DNA of 64,000 bases, from positions 107,721 through 171,720 of the forward strand of contig NZ_MLAO01000005.1 in assembly GCF_002272835.1 (NCBI RefSeq), given 5' to 3'. Positions 18,896 to 27,865 of this stretch are shown piece by piece. A model generated the notes under the pieces. It worked only from the letters and a program-made list of their open reading frames with translations. It searched no databases and was not told where the DNA came from. This DNA comes from Helicobacter sp. 11S03491-1. Lineage in GTDB: Bacteria > Campylobacterota > Campylobacteria > Campylobacterales > Helicobacteraceae. Made by a program: the position numbers and the translations under genes. Numbering within the stretch: the stretch's first letter is position 1; each line of letters opens with the position of its first letter.

Positions 18896-20754
18896 TATAA
18901 AATTTCTTGTCCTACTTCTTGATACTTTTTCCAATACCATTCAATAAATACATTGCTAAGATTTAATTTTGATTGGTAGCATTTCTCATTTTTTATCACA
19001 AAATTTTTAAGCCATTCTCCGGAGGGAAATTTATTGATGTAATGTTTTACCAATGATTCATAAGTTTGGATATACCACTCTTTAAGATTGTCATATTTAT
19101 CTTTATAGACTTCTAAAACAGGTTTTTTATCAGGATTAAATTCCAATACCCCGCTAATAAATGCTCCATATAAATGAATCAACCCTTCACAATAATAAGG
19201 CAAAACCTCTTCTTGTTCTCTCCATGCCATTAACCCTACACTTCTTCGAATAGTTTCACTCATGACTGCTTGGAATTCTATAGGATCATAGGTTTTTTGA
19301 AAAAATGCCACTAGCCCACTGCATGTTGCTTTGAATTCTTCAATATTTTTAAAATCTCCATCAGCATTCATCAATCTTTGTGTATCCTCCTCAATCCAAA
19401 GAATATGTCCAAATTCATGCCCGTTGGTTGTGATATCATATACCAAATGCCACAATTGTTCATTTTCAAATAAAATATCTCTGGCTTCTTGTAAGTAATC
19501 TTTTTGGAAAGTTTCATAATTTAATTTCATCTTAGGTTTACTTCGTGCAGATTGAATGATTTTATCCCCAAAAGCAAAAATTTTTTTACCAAATTTTTTA
19601 GATACTACTTCGTCGTTGGGAACCACTTGTGCAGAAAAAAGTCCATTCATATCCGCTCCATAATAAAGTGTTGGCAGCCCATTGTAAGTTTTTACTTTTT
19701 GTAAAGCTTGAGAAATAAAGGATATAAATTCTTCATTTGCATCTAATTTTTTACTAAGATCCAAAAACATTTTCTGAATAGAATTTTGAACTCTTTTATC
19801 AGTCATTTTATCAGGATTAGCAATCCTTATATCCCATTCAGGAGCAACAGAATGTCGATATCTATCTTCATAATATTCAAGCGGGTGTCCTATTTGCAAA
19901 GGAGTATCTATATCCATCCAACAAATATCTACTTCCCTCCATTTTTCAATTAGTTTATCTTTATGGCTTTCTCCAAAAGCGTTTTTTAATGCCACAAAAT
20001 AATCCATATAAGCTTGTTTTTTATTATAAATATTGTCCTCTAAATTTTCTAATTTTGATAAAAGTTTTTCAATAGTTTTGATAATTGCTTTGATTTCTAT
20101 ATCAAATGCAACAACATAAGGAATAGAAATATATCTATCGCCAAGTTTTTTGGGAATTGAATAACTCCTATCTGAACAAATTAACCTACCCCCCACTTCT
20201 TCTTTGTCTATACTGGGAGCTAAAAATTCAAGAGACTTTTCATCCCCATAAAGTCTTTGCATATTTTTATTAATACCATCAATCAAACTATCTTGCCAAC
20301 TTTCAAAAAAATTATTCATTGCAAGCCCAATATGATGTATGCCCAAAAGAATTTCACGATAAAATTCACTCAAAAGCTTTTTTCTCCGAATTTCAGACAA
20401 TAAGTCTTGATGTTTTTGCGCATAGAAATGACTTACAAAATTCAACAAAAGTCTTTTGGCAACTAAAATTTCGGAATTGCTTTTTTGATGATTTTTTAAC
20501 ACCTGTATTATGGGTCCTTCTTTAAGATTTGCGATTCGATCACACATCGCCATTAAAGTTGGTTTATCTGCTTTTAACCCAATTCGATTGCATAATTGAG
20601 TGAGAATTTTAAAATATTTATCAACATCTTCATCCAAAGTATCATCAAAAATTTTGTAAATTTTATTAATTTGCTCTGATTGAGTTTGGATTAAAATATA
20701 AAATTCCTTTAAATCAACTTGAAATTTTTCTAAAATATTTTGATTTTCTAGCAT
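18895..20754 (-). CDS. ciaB: CiaB-like invasion protein with HExxH motif
   Basis: A 619-residue protein of the Campylobacter CiaB family, recognised from its N-terminal helical region (about 1-190, with LCNRIGLKADKPTLMAMCDRI and IGLAMNNFFESWQDSLIDGIN) and overall length. C. jejuni CiaB is a secreted protein needed for host-cell invasion. A zinc-peptidase-like HEFGH lies at residues 446-450 (bases 19405-19419), followed by acidic residues in FKNIEEFKATCSG. The start chosen is an internal ATG with an AAGGAGA box 6 bases upstream; a longer frame would add 16 unlikely residues. No signal peptide is visible. Confidence 0.88.
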   Translation of the reverse strand: MLENQNILEKFQVDLKEFYILIQTQSEQINKIYKIFDDTLDEDVDKYFKILTQLCNRIGLKADKPTLMAMCDRIANLKEGPIIQVLKNHQKSNSEILVAKRLLLNFVSHFYAQKHQDLLSEIRRKKLLSEFYREILLGIHHIGLAMNNFFESWQDSLIDGINKNMQRLYGDEKSLEFLAPSIDKEEVGGRLICSDRSYSIPKKLGDRYISIPYVVAFDIEIKAIIKTIEKLLSKLENLEDNIYNKKQAYMDYFVALKNAFGESHKDKLIEKWREVDICWMDIDTPLQIGHPLEYYEDRYRHSVAPEWDIRIANPDKMTDKRVQNSIQKMFLDLSKKLDANEEFISFISQALQKVKTYNGLPTLYYGADMNGLFSAQVVPNDEVVSKKFGKKIFAFGDKIIQSARSKPKMKLNYETFQKDYLQEARDILFENEQLWHLVYDITTNGHEFGHILWIEEDTQRLMNADGDFKNIEEFKATCSGLVAFFQKTYDPIEFQAVMSETIRRSVGLMAWREQEEVLPYYCEGLIHLYGAFISGVLEFNPDKKPVLEVYKDKYDNLKEWYIQTYESLVKHYINKFPSGEWLKNFVIKNEKCYQSKLNLSNVFIEWYWKKYQEVGQEIL

Positions 20755-20882
20755 ATATACTCTCCTTAAATACGCCAAATTATGTAAGATAATTATAATC
20801 ATCTAATATGAATGTTTAAGCAAAATAAAAATACAATTATTTACAAGCACAATATGTGTTTTTATTTTATAAAGGAATATTT

Positions 20883-21230
20883 ATGGAAAAAATTTTAAAA
20901 ATAGAGATTACAACACGAGAAGAAAAGCTTAAAGAGCTTCAAAATTCTCTTGATAAAATAGGGATTTGCGGAATGACTATCATAAATGTTGTTGGTTATG
21001 GGAATCAAAAAGGAAAAACAGAAGTCTATAGAGGCAATGCGCTTCAAGTAAATATGATTCCAAAAATTCGCATTGAAATTATTTCTTCTCAATCTCAAGC
21101 TCAAGAAATTATTTCTATAGCAAAAAAAATTCTCAATACCGGAAAAGTTGGGGATGGAAAAATTGTTTTAATTCCAATAGAAAATATTATACGTATTCGA
21201 ACTGCAGAAGAAGGTCTAGACGCAATTTAA
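20883..21230 (+). CDS. glnK: Nitrogen regulatory protein P-II (GlnK type)
   Basis: A trimeric signal protein that binds ATP/ADP and 2-oxoglutarate and gates the ammonium transporter. The 115 residues contain the T-loop with the modifiable tyrosine (TEVYRG) and the C-terminal GKVGDGKIVLIPIENIIRIRT signature. An AAAGGA box 6 bases before the ATG favours this start over one nine codons upstream. amtB begins 32 bases downstream, the classic glnK-amtB pair. Regulation by nitrogen status is expected from this pairing, although no NtrC-like site was identified. Confidence 0.95.
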   Translation: MEKILKIEITTREEKLKELQNSLDKIGICGMTIINVVGYGNQKGKTEVYRGNALQVNMIPKIRIEIISSQSQAQEIISIAKKILNTGKVGDGKIVLIPIENIIRIRTAEEGLDAI

Positions 21231-21262
21231 AAATCAAAATTAAATATTTAAGGTAAAAAATA

Positions 21263-22555
21263 ATGAAAAAAAATTTATTTTTTTTGGGATTTATTCCTAA
21301 TATCGTTTTAGCACAAGAAACCTCTATAGATGGTGCAAATACTATTTTTATACTTTTTTGCACGATATTGGTTTTATTGATGACACCTGCATTGGCAATG
21401 TTTTATTCCGGAATGGTGAGAAGTAAAAATTCTTTAAGTGTGATTATGAATTGTTTTGTTATGTTTGGAATTATTACATTCCAATGGGTGGGGCTTGGAT
21501 ATACTCTGGCATTTGGAGAAGATATAGGCTATGGATTATTAGGGAATCTTGATAATATGGGTCTTTATGGCATTGAAGGCAACAATGAACACGGTGTCCC
21601 CAATAGTTTGTTTATGATTTTTCAAATGATGTTTGCCATCATAGCCGCAGCTATTTTTACAGGTTCTTTTGTGGGGAGAATTAAGTTTAGTGTATTGATT
21701 ATTTTTACTCTTATTTGGACAACTTTAGTCTATGATTTACTCGCACATTGGATATGGAGTCAAAAAGGCTGGCTGCTGCAAAAAGGATCTCTTGATTTTG
21801 CCGGAGGTGGAGTGGTGCATATTAGCGCAGGAGTAGCAGGACTTGTAGGGTGTTTTTTTCTAGGCAAACGAAAAAATATTTCCGGTATTTTCCCTCACTC
21901 CCTTCCTTACTCATTCTTAGGGGCAGCTCTTCTTTTATTTGGTTGGTTGGGATTTAATGCCGGAAGTGCCGGAGGTATTGACAATATAGCCGTTAATGCT
22001 TTTATTACAACTTGTTTATCAACAGCAGGGGGGATATTAGGTTGGATCACCATAGAATGGATTAAATATAAAAAACCAACTCTATTGGGAGCCATTACAG
22101 GTGCGCTAGCAGGACTTGTAGGTATTACCCCGGCTGCCGGATATGTATCTCCCTTAGCAAGTATATTGATAGGTTTTTTGGCATCTCCTATTTGTTTTGT
22201 CGCCATCACATGGCTTAAAACAAAATTAAACTATGATGATTCTTTAGATGCTTTCGGACTTCATGGAATAGGAGGGATTTGGGGTGGTATTGCCACAGGA
22301 ATCTTTGCTTCAGCCTCCATCAATCCGGAAGCTACAGGAGAAGGAACTTTAGGTCAAGGACTGCTTTATAGTGGGAATATGGCGCTTTTAACAGAGCAAA
22401 TTTTTGCTATTATTATTTGTGTGGCTCTTTCCGGGATTGTAAGTTTGGCCGGTTTTAAAATTATTTCTTTATTTACCTCTTTGCGAGTGAATGATAAAGA
22501 AGAACTTGAAGGCTTGGACATTGGTATTCATGGAGAAGAAGCCTATAGGATTTAG
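21263..22555 (+). CDS. amtB: Ammonium transporter
   Basis: A trimeric inner-membrane ammonium channel. The 430 residues have about 11 membrane helices after an N-terminal hydrophobic segment that may be a signal sequence (ending LAQET). Family motifs include FYSGMVRSKN, DFAGGGVVHISAGVAGL with the first pore histidine, FNAGSAG, and DAFGLHGIGGIWGGIATGIFA with the second pore histidine. It follows glnK, whose T-loop would plug its cytoplasmic mouth. The stop overlaps the convergent hypE stop by 4 bases. Confidence 0.96.
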   Translation: MKKNLFFLGFIPNIVLAQETSIDGANTIFILFCTILVLLMTPALAMFYSGMVRSKNSLSVIMNCFVMFGIITFQWVGLGYTLAFGEDIGYGLLGNLDNMGLYGIEGNNEHGVPNSLFMIFQMMFAIIAAAIFTGSFVGRIKFSVLIIFTLIWTTLVYDLLAHWIWSQKGWLLQKGSLDFAGGGVVHISAGVAGLVGCFFLGKRKNISGIFPHSLPYSFLGAALLLFGWLGFNAGSAGGIDNIAVNAFITTCLSTAGGILGWITIEWIKYKKPTLLGAITGALAGLVGITPAAGYVSPLASILIGFLASPICFVAITWLKTKLNYDDSLDAFGLHGIGGIWGGIATGIFASASINPEATGEGTLGQGLLYSGNMALLTEQIFAIIICVALSGIVSLAGFKIISLFTSLRVNDKEELEGLDIGIHGEEAYRI

Positions 22556-23562
22556 CAAATTCTAGGCAAAAGTTCACCTTGTGGGTAATCTAAATATCTT
22601 TTAGAGCCCCAAGCATTTTTTAGAATAACACGAGGTGTGCTAATATCTTCTCCTTCAACCCTTCCAATAACAACAGCTTCTTTTCCATCAGGATGTGCTT
22701 TTAAAAGGGAGCAAACTTCTTTGGCATATTCCATAGGAACACCAAGTACGCACGCACCTTCATTCGCCAAAGAATAAGGCTCAAGCCCAAGTATTTCGCA
22801 TACCCCTTGGACTTCCTTGAGAATAGGGATGCTTTGTTCTTCCAAACAAATATTCACTTTTGAATTATTTGCCCACTCATTCATTACCCCGGCTAATCCT
22901 CCACGAGTTGCATCTCTGAGGGCATGAATGGGGATTTGGGTTTCAAAAACCCTCTCAAGCATGGGATAAAGTTGTTTGCAATCGCTTTTCAAATCTGAAT
23001 GTAACTCTATCTCACTTCTGGAACAAAAAATAACGCACCCATGACTTCCAATATTACCGGTTAAGATAATAGCATCTCCTTGTTTGAGATTCTTTGATGA
23101 AATACTATGTTTTTTAATCTCCCCAATAGCTGTTGTATTGATAAAAATCTTATCCGTATTGCCTTTAGGGACAACTTTAGTGTCTGCAGAAAGTATTTTA
23201 ATACCTGTGTATCGTAATTCTTTAGCCATTCCTTTTAATATTTCTTCAAGTTCTTGTATCTCCAATCCCTCTTCCAGGATAAAGCCAATGTTAATATATT
23301 TAGGTTTTGCCCCCATCATTGCTACGTCATTACTGCTACCACAAATACTAAGCTTTCCTATATCCCCACCGGGGAAAAATATTGGAGTAACAACATAAGA
23401 GTCTGTGCTGACTGAATAAGTTGTATTTTTGTCATTAGAAAAAACTCCTGCATCCTCATCCAAGCTGAGTAAAAAATCTCCTAAGTATTTTTTAAATACT
23501 TTATCTATCAATTCATTGGTCTCCCTCCCACCATTTCCTTGAGCTAAAGTAATTGTTTTCAT
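22552..23562 (-). CDS. hypE: Hydrogenase maturation factor HypE
   Basis: HypE receives the carbamoyl group from HypF on its C-terminal cysteine and dehydrates it to a thiocyanate that becomes the cyanide ligand of [NiFe]-hydrogenase. The 336 residues show the PurM-like ATP-binding fold (LAQGNGGRET, GGDIGKLSICGSSNDVAMMGA, DATRGGLAGVMNEWA) and end in PRIC, the obligatory terminal cysteine. In H. pylori hypE directly follows hypF; here about 10.9 kb of fucose genes lie between them. Confidence 0.97.
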   Translation of the reverse strand: MKTITLAQGNGGRETNELIDKVFKKYLGDFLLSLDEDAGVFSNDKNTTYSVSTDSYVVTPIFFPGGDIGKLSICGSSNDVAMMGAKPKYINIGFILEEGLEIQELEEILKGMAKELRYTGIKILSADTKVVPKGNTDKIFINTTAIGEIKKHSISSKNLKQGDAIILTGNIGSHGCVIFCSRSEIELHSDLKSDCKQLYPMLERVFETQIPIHALRDATRGGLAGVMNEWANNSKVNICLEEQSIPILKEVQGVCEILGLEPYSLANEGACVLGVPMEYAKEVCSLLKAHPDGKEAVVIGRVEGEDISTPRVILKNAWGSKRYLDYPQGELLPRIC

Positions 23563-23696
23563 TAAACTACCTTCAAAAATTTTATATGCTTGTATCTTAT
23601 CATACTTCTATAAGTATTGTGTTACATTATATAACATTTTATAAATCACTTCACATACCTATAATACAGCATTTTTCTAAAGAATGATAAAAATCA

Positions 23697-23712
23697 TTTT
23701 CAAATTTGAAAA
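23697..23712 (+). promoter_or_regulatory. 16-bp palindrome upstream of aldA
   Basis: TTTTCAAATTTGAAAA is a perfect palindrome about 85 bases before the aldA start, flanked by GATAAA on the left and TTTATC on the right (offset by three bases), making a longer imperfect dyad. It lies in the divergent hypE-aldA gap and could be the operator of the island's IclR regulator or a CRP/FNR-like site. Assignment is speculative. Confidence 0.35.
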
Positions 23713-23797
23713 GATTTATCATATTTGAAAAACACTTATATAAAAATGACTCTTTAATTTGATAGTATCAAAATACAATTCATCATAAGGAGTTTAA

Positions 23798-25252
23798 ATG
23801 AATGTCAAAAACTATCAAATGTATATCAATGGAGAATTTCTCACCTCTAACAATCAAGATGTTATAGAGGTTTTAAATCCTGCTACCAAGGAGATTATCT
23901 CTACCATCCCAAATGGGACGGTACAACAGGCACAAATGGCAATTGATGCAGCTTATCGCGCACAAAAATCATGGGAAAAACTTCCGGCAATCCAAAGGGC
24001 AAATTATTTACGTGAAATTTCGAACCAAATACGAAAAAATGCTGATTTTCTCGCAGAAATTATCACTCAAGAACAAGGAAAAATCTTACCTTTAGCAAAA
24101 GTGGAAGTAGATTTTACTGCCGATTATATAGATTATATGGCAGAATGGGCAAGAAGGTATGAAGGAGAAATTCTTCAAAGCGACAGACCTAATGAAAATA
24201 TATTTATTTTTAAGCAAGCAATTGGAGTAACAACGGGTATTCTTCCGTGGAATTTTCCTTTTTTCCTCATTGCAAGAAAAATGGCTCCGGCACTCTTAAC
24301 AGGGAATACAATAGTTATTAAACCCAGTGTTGAGACACCCAATAATGCTTTTGAATTTGCTAAACTCATACATCAAACAAGCTTGCCCAAAGGGGTATTT
24401 AATCTTGTTTCCGGTCATGGCAGAAGTGTGGGCAATGAGCTTGCAAGCAATGAAAAAGTTGGTCTTGTGAGTTTTACAGGCAGCGTAGAAACAGGTGTAA
24501 AAATCATGGAAGCAGCTTCAAAAAATATTATAAAGGTCTCTTTAGAATTAGGAGGCAAAGCTCCTGCTATTGTTATGAAAGATGCTGATATCACTGAAGC
24601 TATCAAGCATATCAAAAATTCTAGAATTATCAATACAGGTCAAGTTTGCAATTGCGCTGAGAGAGTCTATGTTCAAAAAGATATTTACCAAGAATTTGTC
24701 GATAAAATGACTCAAGCAATTTCAAAGGTAACTTATGGTAATCCCTTAAAACAAAGCAATGTGGATATGGGTCCTTTAGTATCTCAATCAAGTTTAGAAA
24801 GTGTTGCCAACATGGTAGAGCGTGCGCTCAAAAATGGGGTAAAAGCAACTACCGGAGGAAAAATATCAAGCGATACTTCAGGGTATTATTACGAACCTAC
24901 AGTTTTAATAGATGTCAAACAAGATATGGAGATTATTCAAAAAGAAATTTTTGGTCCTGTGCTTCCTATTTTGCCTTTTGATACTTTTGATGAAGCAATT
25001 GAACTGGCAAATGATTGCGAATATGGTTTGACTTCATCTATTTATACCAAAGATATTGATATTGCAATGCGTGCAAGCAAAGAACTTAAATTTGGTGAGA
25101 CCTATATTAATAGAGAAAATTTTGAAGCTATGCAAGGATTTCATGCAGGCTTTAGAAAATCCGGAATTGGTGGGGCTGATGGAAAACATGGTCTTGAGGA
25201 ATATCTTCAAACTCATGTTGTTTATCTTCAATATAATACAAATGCCAAATAA
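23798..25252 (+). CDS. aldA: Lactaldehyde dehydrogenase (AldA type)
   Basis: An NAD-dependent aldehyde dehydrogenase that oxidises L-lactaldehyde, the aldolase product of fucose breakdown, to L-lactate. The 484 residues closely follow E. coli AldA from memory, including TADYIDYMAEWARRYEGEI, GVTTGILPWNFPFFLIARK, the glutamate in LELGGKAPAIVM, the catalytic cysteine in NTGQVCNCAERVY (about 285) and the end motif GADGKHGLEEYLQTHVVYLQ. It is the counterpart of Cj0489/Cj0490, a gene split in the C. jejuni reference but intact here. It points toward the rest of the fucose operon and so must have its own promoter. AAGGAG precedes the ATG. Confidence 0.93.
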   Translation: MNVKNYQMYINGEFLTSNNQDVIEVLNPATKEIISTIPNGTVQQAQMAIDAAYRAQKSWEKLPAIQRANYLREISNQIRKNADFLAEIITQEQGKILPLAKVEVDFTADYIDYMAEWARRYEGEILQSDRPNENIFIFKQAIGVTTGILPWNFPFFLIARKMAPALLTGNTIVIKPSVETPNNAFEFAKLIHQTSLPKGVFNLVSGHGRSVGNELASNEKVGLVSFTGSVETGVKIMEAASKNIIKVSLELGGKAPAIVMKDADITEAIKHIKNSRIINTGQVCNCAERVYVQKDIYQEFVDKMTQAISKVTYGNPLKQSNVDMGPLVSQSSLESVANMVERALKNGVKATTGGKISSDTSGYYYEPTVLIDVKQDMEIIQKEIFGPVLPILPFDTFDEAIELANDCEYGLTSSIYTKDIDIAMRASKELKFGETYINRENFEAMQGFHAGFRKSGIGGADGKHGLEEYLQTHVVYLQYNTNAK

Positions 25253-25256
25253 AATG

Positions 25257-25280
25257 CCTATATCCCAATTGGGATATAGG
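25257..25280. terminator. Bidirectional hairpin between aldA and the porin gene
   Basis: A perfect 24-bp palindrome with half-site CCTATATCCCAA sits 4 bases after the aldA stop and 8 bases before the convergent porin stop. Its position suits a shared terminator for both transcripts, though the flanking T tracts are short. Confidence 0.6.
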
Positions 25281-25288
25281 ACTTAAAA

Positions 25289-26647
25289 TCATAAAACATA
25301 GTTAATATACATAAATACGAAGCTCTTATCTCTATAGTTATTTTTAGTCAAATAACTCTTAAAGATTGAATAACCTTTTTTTGTCTCATCATTCATATAT
25401 TCTAATCTCAAATCTACATTTATATTTTTACTAAATATATAAGAAAGCATCAAAGCCAAAGATCTCTCATTACTGCGTGGGCTGTAAGTAAGACGACCCG
25501 TTACATTCCAAGAAAATTTATCATATTTTGATCCTCCAAATACAACCAAATTGGTTGAATCTTTACCAAAAAAATCACTCCATGTAGGACCCACATCATA
25601 GAGAGTATAAACCCAAGTATTAAACCTTAAGGGATTTCCATAAGCACCAATTAAGCTATTGGGATTGCCAAAATTTTTATAAAATCCCCCTCCAACATAA
25701 TGATTTTTAATATAAAATTCTTCGCGCACAAAAAGTGTTACGCCCCCATCTCCTCTTTCTCTACCAATATAACCTTCCGGATTATACTCTGTAGCCTTTT
25801 GCTTATCAAAAATTGGTCCATAACCCCAACCCGGATAAGATGGCAAATCTCTTGTTCTTTTTTCGTGAATGGCACCTAACATCATAAATGTTGTTTTTGA
25901 ACGATATTTTGAACCAAAGCTTTTATCATGAATAACTTTAAATCCAGGGGCTACATAAGCTCCGGGTTGATAATAAACATAAGGTTGTACAAAAAATGCA
26001 TTAAACTTAGCATCAACTCCAAAAACAAAAATACCAAAACGATTAAGTTCCGCATTTCTGGGAGTAAAATGATTCAACCATTCATATCCCGCAGAACTTC
26101 TTCCATACGAATAAAGTGCCCATGCTTTAATATCTGAATTTCCGGCATGCATTTGTATGCCTTCATTGTGCCCGCTAAACCAATCCAAACCTTCCATGTC
26201 ATATCTTCCAACTTTAAATCCAAAGTTTTCGCTTTGATAAGATAAATAAGCATTAATGACTTCTCCCCATGCGGGCATATAAATTTCAGTAAATCTCCCT
26301 GCGGTATTATATTTTAATCTTGAACTGATAGAATCTGCAGGCAATAATCTTGATCCATCTCTTGTGGAATCATAAGCCACGCCACCTACTATACCCTTCA
26401 ATCCCATTTCAAATCCATGCGTAAGATTAACTTTAACCCCTAAATTCCCACTCAAACTCCAGAAGCTATTATTAGGATAAATAGCCTTGCTTTCATTTAT
26501 TGTTTTATTATTTGATAATCCAAATCTGGTAGCTGAAACAACCCCACCACTTACCTTGTAATCAAAACCATCTACATCATAATCAAGAGCATAACCATAA
26601 CCCATTCCCACAAGAACCATAAAAATAATTGTATTTAATTTCTTCAT
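25289..26647 (-). CDS. Outer-membrane beta-barrel porin (Hof/OprD-like), last gene of fucose operon
   Basis: A 452-residue exported outer-membrane protein: a signal peptide (1-20, ending GYGYA) and then a beta-barrel with alternating polar/aromatic strands (KVSGGVVSATRFG, ENFGFKVGRYDMEGLDWFSGHNEG, LRLEYMNDET) and a near-terminal aromatic strand (FVFMYINYVL). The LDYDVDGFDYKVSGG opening and NNKTINESKAIYPNNSFWS segment recall Helicobacter Hof proteins and OprD-type specific porins. The start is the second methionine, with GGAAGG 7 bases upstream. It lies 44 bases after the mutarotase on the same strand, so a role in fucose uptake across the outer membrane is inferred. Confidence 0.83.
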   Translation of the reverse strand: MKKLNTIIFMVLVGMGYGYALDYDVDGFDYKVSGGVVSATRFGLSNNKTINESKAIYPNNSFWSLSGNLGVKVNLTHGFEMGLKGIVGGVAYDSTRDGSRLLPADSISSRLKYNTAGRFTEIYMPAWGEVINAYLSYQSENFGFKVGRYDMEGLDWFSGHNEGIQMHAGNSDIKAWALYSYGRSSAGYEWLNHFTPRNAELNRFGIFVFGVDAKFNAFFVQPYVYYQPGAYVAPGFKVIHDKSFGSKYRSKTTFMMLGAIHEKRTRDLPSYPGWGYGPIFDKQKATEYNPEGYIGRERGDGGVTLFVREEFYIKNHYVGGGFYKNFGNPNSLIGAYGNPLRFNTWVYTLYDVGPTWSDFFGKDSTNLVVFGGSKYDKFSWNVTGRLTYSPRSNERSLALMLSYIFSKNINVDLRLEYMNDETKKGYSIFKSYLTKNNYRDKSFVFMYINYVL

Positions 26648-26691
26648 TTTATACCTTCCCATTTTAAATTTTTAAAGTTTTTAAATCTTGG

Positions 26692-27024
26692 TTAATCTAA
26701 GTGATAAACCTCCTCCATATCCGCCCACCACTCCCCTTTTTTAGCACTTTCTATTGGCAATTGACAAATATCTGTATGTTGCCACCATAATTTCGTCATT
26801 TCATCTTGTGCCATTTTTTGCATATCTGCCTCAAAGTCTTCCCCAACGTATTCAAAATAACCAAATAAGAATCCATCCCTATAAAAAATAGAATAATTCT
26901 GTATATGGCATTTTTTTATCATCGCATTCACCTCCTTCCAAGGTGAAGCATGCAATTTTTTATAATCTTGAAGTTTTTCAGGTTTTACTTTTATGATTTG
27001 CCCGTATCTTCTTATATTGCTCAT
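26692..27024 (-). CDS. L-rhamnose/L-fucose mutarotase family protein (DUF718)
   Basis: A 110-residue RhaM-like protein (Cj0488 counterpart) expected to interconvert alpha and beta anomers of the 6-deoxy sugar before oxidation. The family pattern is clear: RRYGQIIKVKPEKLQDYKKLH, the histidine/aspartate-containing middle NYSIFYRDGFLFGYFEYVGEDF, and WWQHTDICQLP near the C-terminus. An AAGGAG box precedes the ATG. It lies 9 bases after the lactonase gene. Substrate assignment to fucose rests on context. Confidence 0.88.
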   Translation of the reverse strand: MSNIRRYGQIIKVKPEKLQDYKKLHASPWKEVNAMIKKCHIQNYSIFYRDGFLFGYFEYVGEDFEADMQKMAQDEMTKLWWQHTDICQLPIESAKKGEWWADMEEVYHLD

Positions 27025-27033
27025 TATTTCTCC

Positions 27034-27855
27034 TTATAATTGATAAAATGTTTTTGCATTTTCATAAAAAAGCTTCTGTTTTATTCTTTCATGTTTCATT
27101 TTTAAACATTCCAGAATAATACTTATCCATTGAGTAACATTTGTATAGAGATTACAGACCGGAAAGTTTGATCCATACATCACTCTATCTTCACCAAATG
27201 CATCTATGCAAAAATATAAAAGATATTTAAAATCTCTTAAAGATACTTTAGAAAAATCTACTCCGGAAATTTTACACACCACATTTGGAAGTTTGGCAAG
27301 CAAACAAATAGATTTTTGATACCTTTGAAACTCCAAACTTTTCAGATAATTTACATCTAAGTTTGGATTACCTAAATGATTGAGGATTATGCGAGTTTTT
27401 GGAGATTCTTTAGCGCATTCATACATATCCTCTAGCTCCTGTGTACGCATACAAGCCTCAAAAACAAGCCCTTTTTGCCCTAAAATTTGCAACCCTGCTT
27501 TAAAATCATCTTCCAAACACCTTCCCTTTTTTGCATCAGGGGTATGTAGCACTTCTCTAATGCCTTTCAAAAGGTGATTCTCAGGGATCAGCATAGAAGC
27601 TTGAAGCTTGTCTCCGATAATCATTGCTTTAATTTTTTTATCATTTAATTTTAAAACATACTCATTTTCTTTATTTTTATCATCTCTATGAGAATCTACT
27701 TCAATATAAACAGCCCCTTCTAAATCATTATTCTTATATTCATCTAAATAATTTTGAATAAAATAATTATGGTTTAGGCTTGGAAAATTTTCTAACCAAG
27801 CAAGTCTCAAAATCGATAAATCCCAAATATGAAAATGAGAATCAATAATTTTCAA
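27034..27855 (-). CDS. Amidohydrolase family lactonase (L-fuconolactone hydrolase candidate)
   Basis: A 273-residue TIM-barrel hydrolase of the COG3618/Amidohydro_2 type, counterpart of Cj0487, expected to open L-fucono-lactone to L-fuconate. Motifs are DSHFHIWD at the start, YIEVDSHRDD, GLVFEACMRTQELEDM, ILNHLGNPNLD, CKISGVDFS and MYGSNFPVCNLY. The start is TTG at 27855: AAGGAGG lies 6 bases upstream and overlaps the fucP stop, and the protein then begins exactly at the family's first strand. A longer frame into fucP would add 33 hydrophobic residues with no ribosome-binding site. Confidence 0.87.
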   Translation of the reverse strand: MKIIDSHFHIWDLSILRLAWLENFPSLNHNYFIQNYLDEYKNNDLEGAVYIEVDSHRDDKNKENEYVLKLNDKKIKAMIIGDKLQASMLIPENHLLKGIREVLHTPDAKKGRCLEDDFKAGLQILGQKGLVFEACMRTQELEDMYECAKESPKTRIILNHLGNPNLDVNYLKSLEFQRYQKSICLLAKLPNVVCKISGVDFSKVSLRDFKYLLYFCIDAFGEDRVMYGSNFPVCNLYTNVTQWISIILECLKMKHERIKQKLFYENAKTFYQL

Positions 27856-27865
27856 AATTTCCTCC

